A stretch of 64,000 nucleotides of DNA from Acanthacorydalis orientalis (lineage: Eukaryota > Arthropoda > Insecta > Megaloptera > Corydalidae), in assembly GCA_034766995.1 (NCBI GenBank), contig CM068317.1, forward strand, positions 25,066,501 through 25,130,500, given 5' to 3'. Below are positions 59,150 to 64,000 of this stretch, piece after piece (positions within the stretch are counted from its first letter, which is position 1; each line of letters starts with the position of its first letter). The notes beneath the pieces were generated by a model. The model was not told the origin of the DNA, ran no database searches, and was given only the letters and a program-made list of their open reading frames with translations. Both the position numbers and the translations under genes were made by a program.

Positions 59150-60387
59150 CACACTTCAGTTTATTTTCTAAGAAATTGTTATGGTTTTAATTAAAAAAAA
59201 ATGATGTTAAATTCAAATAAACTTCAATTTATAAGAAAAATCAGAAACAAATTTATATATGTATGAACGAAACAAATAATTAATTACATTCAACTCTTGA
59301 ATAAATGTTTAGAATTGTTCCTTGATATAACAAACATTTTTTTTAAAAAAAATTCTGTAATTAAAAACATAGAACCTTATTAGAAAATATTTGACTTCCT
59401 TGCGGAGTAAAAATAACCATGTTAATACTAGAATAGTCATAATAAAATAATTAATACATCTAGACGCTAAATAATCTATGAAAATTTGACTTGAATTCCG
59501 TTGTTTTGTTGTCCGCTAACGGCATTCTGCTATGTCAGTTATTTTATGAATTACAATTCTTGTTTTATCACACTTCAAATATTATTACTGGTATGACATT
59601 TCATAGCGACTTGAAAGTGAAAATATATTTTATAAAATTAATTTATTGATAGATAATTTCAAATAAATGCCAAAGAATAAAATTAGGGTTATCAAGATCG
59701 TAAAATTTTGTCATTACTAGTAATTTGAAATTTGCATATATTTTATTTTATTCCTATAAGAAGAAAATTATTAGGTTCGAGGTGATAATTAATTTATGTA
59801 AAACGATTAAAAATAATACCAAATTTTTACTGTGATAAACAATAAATATACATTTTTTTCTGCTATATAAAAAATATTTTTAAATTTATTAATATATAAA
59901 AAGAGAGAATTATTTTTAAAAAAATATTATGGTATTTGAATTTCTTAGTTTAAGTTTTATTTAAATCTTAACCTTAAAATTTAATAAAATCCTTATCTCT
60001 ATTTGTTAAATATTATTTGACACATTCATTAACAGTCCGTCATGTTAGCTACTTAGCTACAACTGCATCTTAAAGAATCAATCAATCTTCTTTCCCCTAT
60101 GTTTTTCGTTTATAATAGGCCAATTTTCTGTAAATGACATTGAGTATAGCCTCATATAAAAATGAAATAGAAAATAATATATCATACCGGCTCTTCTGTG
60201 AAATTGGCTAGTGAGGGCTATTGAGCAGAAGTAGGCGTGAATGTAATTTATGAAGATATATTATTATTTAGTTGATTTAATATCAGTTTGCAGATTTGTT
60301 TTTTTTTTAGATTTTTATATACTTATAATATTATAAAATTATAACATTCATAATGAAATGAGATCAAAATAATAATTTAAAAAGTAT
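59150..60387. other. AT-rich spacer, nothing recognised
   Basis: Uniform AT-rich DNA without supported features. Confidence 0.5.
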
Positions 60388-60455
<68 letters not shown>

Positions 60456-60456
60456 T
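60388..60456. repeat. (TA)n microsatellite
   Basis: About 65 bp TA with ACA at the edges. Confidence 0.97.
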
Positions 60457-60964
60457 GAATACATGTAATTTAATAAATAATAACTATCCTATTCCTGCTC
60501 TTAAACATGCATAATAAAATTCATGTTGAAATTGATGAATTTTTGCATTTTTAATTAACAGAATATTTTACAGCTCTAAGATTATACTAAAAAACTATAA
60601 ATCATATTTATGTGATATTTAAATGAGTTGATTTAAAAAAGAAATTAAAGAAATGATTAATTATTTATATTTTATTTCATAAATAATAATTATGCATTCC
60701 TTTATAATTACTGGTAATATTTTTTTCAGAAAAAGTATACTGTTGTACTGATTCAAAGAATGGATTTATCTCTTAGTAGACCCTCATATAAATAAACACG
60801 AATGTATTCAAAAGCTGTCAAAATGATATCATTAAATATGAGTAAAAAATTTCAAAGCATTCCACATTAAACAGCGTGTGGTAAAATCAAACAGAACAAT
60901 GGTTAATTCAATGTTTACAAGAATATAAAAAATATAAGAGATAGACATGAAAAGCATTGTTTAT
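60457..60964. other. AT-rich spacer
   Basis: No supported feature. Confidence 0.45.
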
Positions 60965-61435
60965 ATAAAATCTTGATCGACTATTTAACGAAGAGAAAAA
61001 CGATGACAAGAGTCTATTATACAACATTACTGGACCGTTTAAGAGAAAAGTTGAAACAAAAACAGCCAAGATTAGGAGTTCATTGCGTACAAAAAAAAAA
61101 AAAAGTTTCACCAGGACAACTCGCCGTCCCACAAATTGACCGTCGCAATGGCAAAATTACACGAATTAGGCTTCGAATTGATTCCTCATCCACCCTATTC
61201 TCCGGACTTGGCCCCGTGCGAATTCTTTCTCTTCCCAAGCTTGAAAACTTGGCTCGGTGGGAAGAAATTTTTGTCGAATGAGGATGTCATCACCGTTGTC
61301 AATACGTTATTTGCAGACTCGCTGGACCAAGTGCAAAGCCCTCAATGGAGACTATGTTGAGAAATAAAATCGATTTTTTCAAAAAAAAAACGGTGTTTAA
61401 CTTATTTTTTTACCATACTTATCAAAGTACCTATG
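60965..61435 (+). mobile_element. Irritans-type mariner, 5'-truncated, third Asp changed to Glu
   Basis: Starts mid-gene at ILIDYLTKRKTM, then YTTLLDRLREKLKQKQPRLG. After a frameshift near the A-run at 61091-61104 comes FHQDNSPSHKLTVAMAKLHE, then PYSPDLAPCEFFLFPSLKTW and SNEDVITVVN. The position normally occupied by the third catalytic Asp is Glu (GAA, 61220-61222). The right end, reverse-complemented, contains TTTGATAAGTATGGTAAA, the same as the ends of the element at 18518-19345. TA follows at 61436-61437. The left half of the element is missing. Confidence 0.85.

Positions 61436-61438
<3 letters not shown>

Positions 61439-61507
<69 letters not shown>
61439..61507. repeat. (TA)n microsatellite between two mariners
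   Basis: About 68 bp TA separating the irritans-type fragment from mini-mariner copy E. Confidence 0.97.
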
Positions 61508-61509
<2 letters not shown>

Positions 61510-61842
61510 TAAAGTAGCAGGAACTGCCCGTAAACTAAACGATGCTTTTGGTCTGGGTACTGTTAAGGTACATACGGTGCAATGATGATTCCAAAATTTC
61601 GTGCTGGGGCCGAGAGCCTTGAATATGAAGAAGGTCGCGGGCGTTCTTATTCAGTTCATAACGACCAACTGAGAGCGTTAATTGATTCAGATCCAGCTAC
61701 AACAATTCGAGAGCTTGGACAAAAGTTAGATGTTAGTCATCCAACAGTTCTGAACCACTTAAAGCAGCTGAGACACTCAAAAAAGAGAAAAATTTATATA
61801 AATTTGAAGATCATAAACGATAGTAATTTTTCTACCAATTTA
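61507..61842 (+). mobile_element. HTH-only mini-mariner, copy E (5' part replaced by TA array)
   Basis: Begins within the coding part (GKVAGTARKLNDAFG) directly after the TA array, so leader and left end are lost. An open frame from 61582 reads FRAGAESLEYEEGRGRSYSV then LIDSDPATTIRELGQKLDVS and HPTVLNHLKQ. The right end reads TTTCTACCAATTTAATA. It has the same C-terminal junction (after a YINLKIIND-like tail) as the other copies. Confidence 0.85.
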
Positions 61843-62009
61843 ATACGTTATTAAAAAACAGAAAAAAGTAATTATGAACATGCATGAAAGCCTTATGATT
61901 TTTTCAGATGACCTAATATTGTAAATTTATAAATAAATTCAATTTCGATAAAAGTTAGATACATTTATCTATAAGAATTTTCTACAATAATATATCTGTA
62001 ATATATATC

Positions 62010-62060
<51 letters not shown>

Positions 62061-62690
62061 ATATATATATATATAATTAACTATACGAATTTTCTTTTAA
62101 GAAATTTCTCTTTAATGGAAAACATTATAAAATACTAAGAATAAATTTATATTTGTAACTATTTTCCATATATAAAGGGCAAATAATTTGATATCCTTCA
62201 TTTTATTGTTGTAACTAACTAATTAAAAATTTACAAATAATTTCATTCAACTGAAAAGTTTGATCTTCATTTAATTTCTGTATTATTTCTTTCTTCAGAG
62301 TTATCAATAAAATCTCAAAATTATATTTTAATTAAAGTTGTCGACCAAAAATATAATATTCTAAGGACAGCAAGCGTATTGTATGAAAAAGTTTTTTTAT
62401 ACTTCTAATAATGTTAAAAGATATGGCTGTGAATATTTCAATATCTCTCTCGTTTCTAATTTTTTTTTTACAATTATTACATATTTATCTATGAAATAAA
62501 CATTAAAAGAAAAATAATTTGTGCAATAAAAAAAAATCATATTCATTATTTGTTCATTAAACAATGGTGTTCTTCAGTCGCACGAATTTAATTTTCAACT
62601 GAGTTTCACAAAAGTAGTTAATTGGAATATAAATAGATATTTTACATTTTACTTTTTTCTTGTTTGCTTTTGAATTAATTATTTCATATT

Positions 62691-62691
<1 letters not shown>
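61843..62691. other. AT-rich spacer with a TA array
   Basis: Includes (TA)n 62000-62075. No gene. Confidence 0.5.
62000..62075. repeat. (TA)n microsatellite with a TATG interruption
   Basis: About 75 bp. Confidence 0.97.

Positions 62692-62770
<79 letters not shown>
62692..62770. repeat. (TACA)n(TA)n microsatellite
   Basis: About 68 bp pure TA after three TACA units. Confidence 0.97.
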
Positions 62771-62775
<5 letters not shown>

Positions 62776-62789
62776 GTGATGAATAGCTA

Positions 62790-63290
62790 TGTATAAATTC
62801 GTATATACATGTATGTATGTCAGTCATAAATTACTTACACGCTCTATACACGATTTGTAGTCAATTAAAACGGTCCGTGACGCAAGACAAGGTCGGAATT
62901 ATCGTTTGAATAATAGAAGGATCGTATGTGACTGTTTATTTCCTCGCGGCAGGTATATATGGTAGTGTGTGTGAGTGTGTGATGCTACTGTTATTTCTGC
63001 ATCAGTAGCGGGAACGGCGTGTGGTACGTTTCTACTATTCCGCCATTCGTTCGTTCACTCGCTCACTCACGCGCACATATGATTTAGTTGTGTTAATTAT
63101 TTATCGGACGCATAGATGAATAGCGTGAATTAGTTATACGTGTGCCGTACGAATGAAACTTCTCGACCGCGTAAAATACATTCGTACGGTTTATATGAGC
63201 GCGACAGAAGTGACGGTGAATTATTCGTGCCGTTTTGTACGATCTATGTGAATCAGATACATAATTTATAATATATCCTACATACATGTA
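62790..63290. other. GC-richer island 16 with perfect inverted repeats
   Basis: A 500 bp complex block that includes CCGTACGAATG (63145-63155) and its exact inverse CATTCGTACGG (63179-63189). A second pair is GCTACTG (62984-62990) and CAGTAGC (63003-63009). A TATATATGGTAG word and GT-rich stretch sit in the middle. No coding frame is convincing. Conserved noncoding DNA is the favoured reading. Confidence 0.42.
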
Positions 63291-63312
63291 CAAATATATA
63301 CAAAAATATTTA

Positions 63313-63322
63313 CATATATACA

Positions 63323-63354
<32 letters not shown>
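63313..63354. repeat. (TA)n microsatellite abutting a mariner end
   Basis: About 40 bp; the mellifera-like mariner begins just to its right. Confidence 0.96.
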
Positions 63355-63357
<3 letters not shown>

Positions 63358-63358
<1 letters not shown>

Positions 63359-64000
63359 TGTATCAGTGCAAAATTTCGTATACGATTTGAAATTGAAACT
63401 CAGGCGATTATTCTTCGTAGAAGAAGATTTTATTAATTAATTATTTATTCACCATCGTTTTCTGCAATCATTTTCCAACGCTCAGGCAGCTGCTGGATTC
63501 CTCGTTGGTAAAAGCTGCGCGGTTTTTTCGCAAAAAAAGGTGGTGAAGATGTTTTTGAAGGTTTCCATGTTATCAATTATTTTTATCATTTAAACTGTTC
63601 TACAGCGACCGAAACAAATGATAATCCGTAGGTACAATGTCCAGAGAATACGGCAAATTCAACATGATTTCCCATTTCAACTGCTTCAGTTTTTGCAGAG
63701 TCAGTTTTTCTATATGTGATTTTTGTGTTGTCGTGGTGGAAGATGACCCCCTTGCGATTGGCCAAAATCAGACGCTTTTCTTTAATTGCAACGTTCAGTT
63801 TGGTTAGATGTTGACAGTACTTCTCCTTAGTAATCGTTTCGCATTGTGGGAGTAACTCAAAATAAACAACACCTTTTCAATCTCACCAAACACACAGAAT
63901 CATCTTCATCGAATACAAGCTAGCTTTGGAGACTGATTTTATCCCTTCATTCGCTTGTTTCTACGTTCGTCTGCCTAAACACGTTGTTGTACAGAATCAA
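63358..64000 (-). mobile_element. Mellifera-like mariner, cut by window edge
   Basis: The minus strand carries the C-terminal two thirds of a transposase of the same family as 32452-33870. It runs from LILYNNV at the window edge through KRCCLF (KGVVYF in relatives), a HLPPRQHKNH-like stretch (the HHDN region in shifted frame), and LYLRIIICFGR (SDYHLFR region). It ends at ALENDCRKR near 63460. The right terminal repeat TATTGTATCAGTGCAAAATT at 63358 matches that of the other copy, and both are followed by GAAATTGAAACTCAGG. Frameshifts are frequent. Confidence 0.85.

Overview
This window looks like gene-poor nuclear DNA from an insect. It is very AT-rich, carries dozens of long (TA)n microsatellites, and holds many decayed Tc1/mariner transposons together with 5'-truncated non-LTR retrotransposons. 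I found no host protein-coding gene, rRNA gene or functional tRNA gene that I can defend. Short, CpG-rich, GC-richer islands in an AT-rich background would suit Hymenoptera, but that placement is a guess and no marker gene supports it.

Mobile elements. About sixteen mariner-type fragments fall into several lineages. They include a cecropia-type full-length relic (2850-4135) and a related piece at the left edge. There is one nearly full-length mauritiana/Mos1-type element (41634-42916), and there are irritans-type pieces (18518-19345, 49480-50460, 60965-61435). One mellifera-like element lies at 32452-33870, with a second copy cut by the right edge (63358-64000). An internally deleted element with excellent ends lies at 51767-52694. 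Five copies of a roughly 540 bp derivative (10284, 16473, 30432, 54324, 61507) keep only the ends and the DNA-binding part of a transposase. Two relics of a different DDE/IS630-type transposase lie at 17400-17580 and 57340-58320. Non-LTR retrotransposon pieces lie at 1800-2008, 5815-7663, 21640-21860, 22330-22960, 24189-24939 and 48043-48811. Two of these have clear 12-13 bp target duplications. Two piggyBac-like MITEs (28662, 34009) and a foldback repeat family with at least seven members complete the mobile fraction.

Non-mobile sequence. Some sixteen islands of 200-950 bp are richer in GC and CpG than their surroundings. They lack coding signatures, and some carry homeodomain-, forkhead- or POU-like words or perfect inverted repeats. 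They are the best candidates for host function. The arrangement resembles a gene desert or long intron around a developmental regulator, with conserved noncoding elements separated by transposon and microsatellite sequence. This is inference and needs cross-species alignment.

The elements do not form a pathway. What links them is history: mariners target TA and several sit at the edges of (TA)n arrays, deletions repeatedly produced non-autonomous forms, and all transposase and reverse transcriptase reading frames here are broken or truncated.
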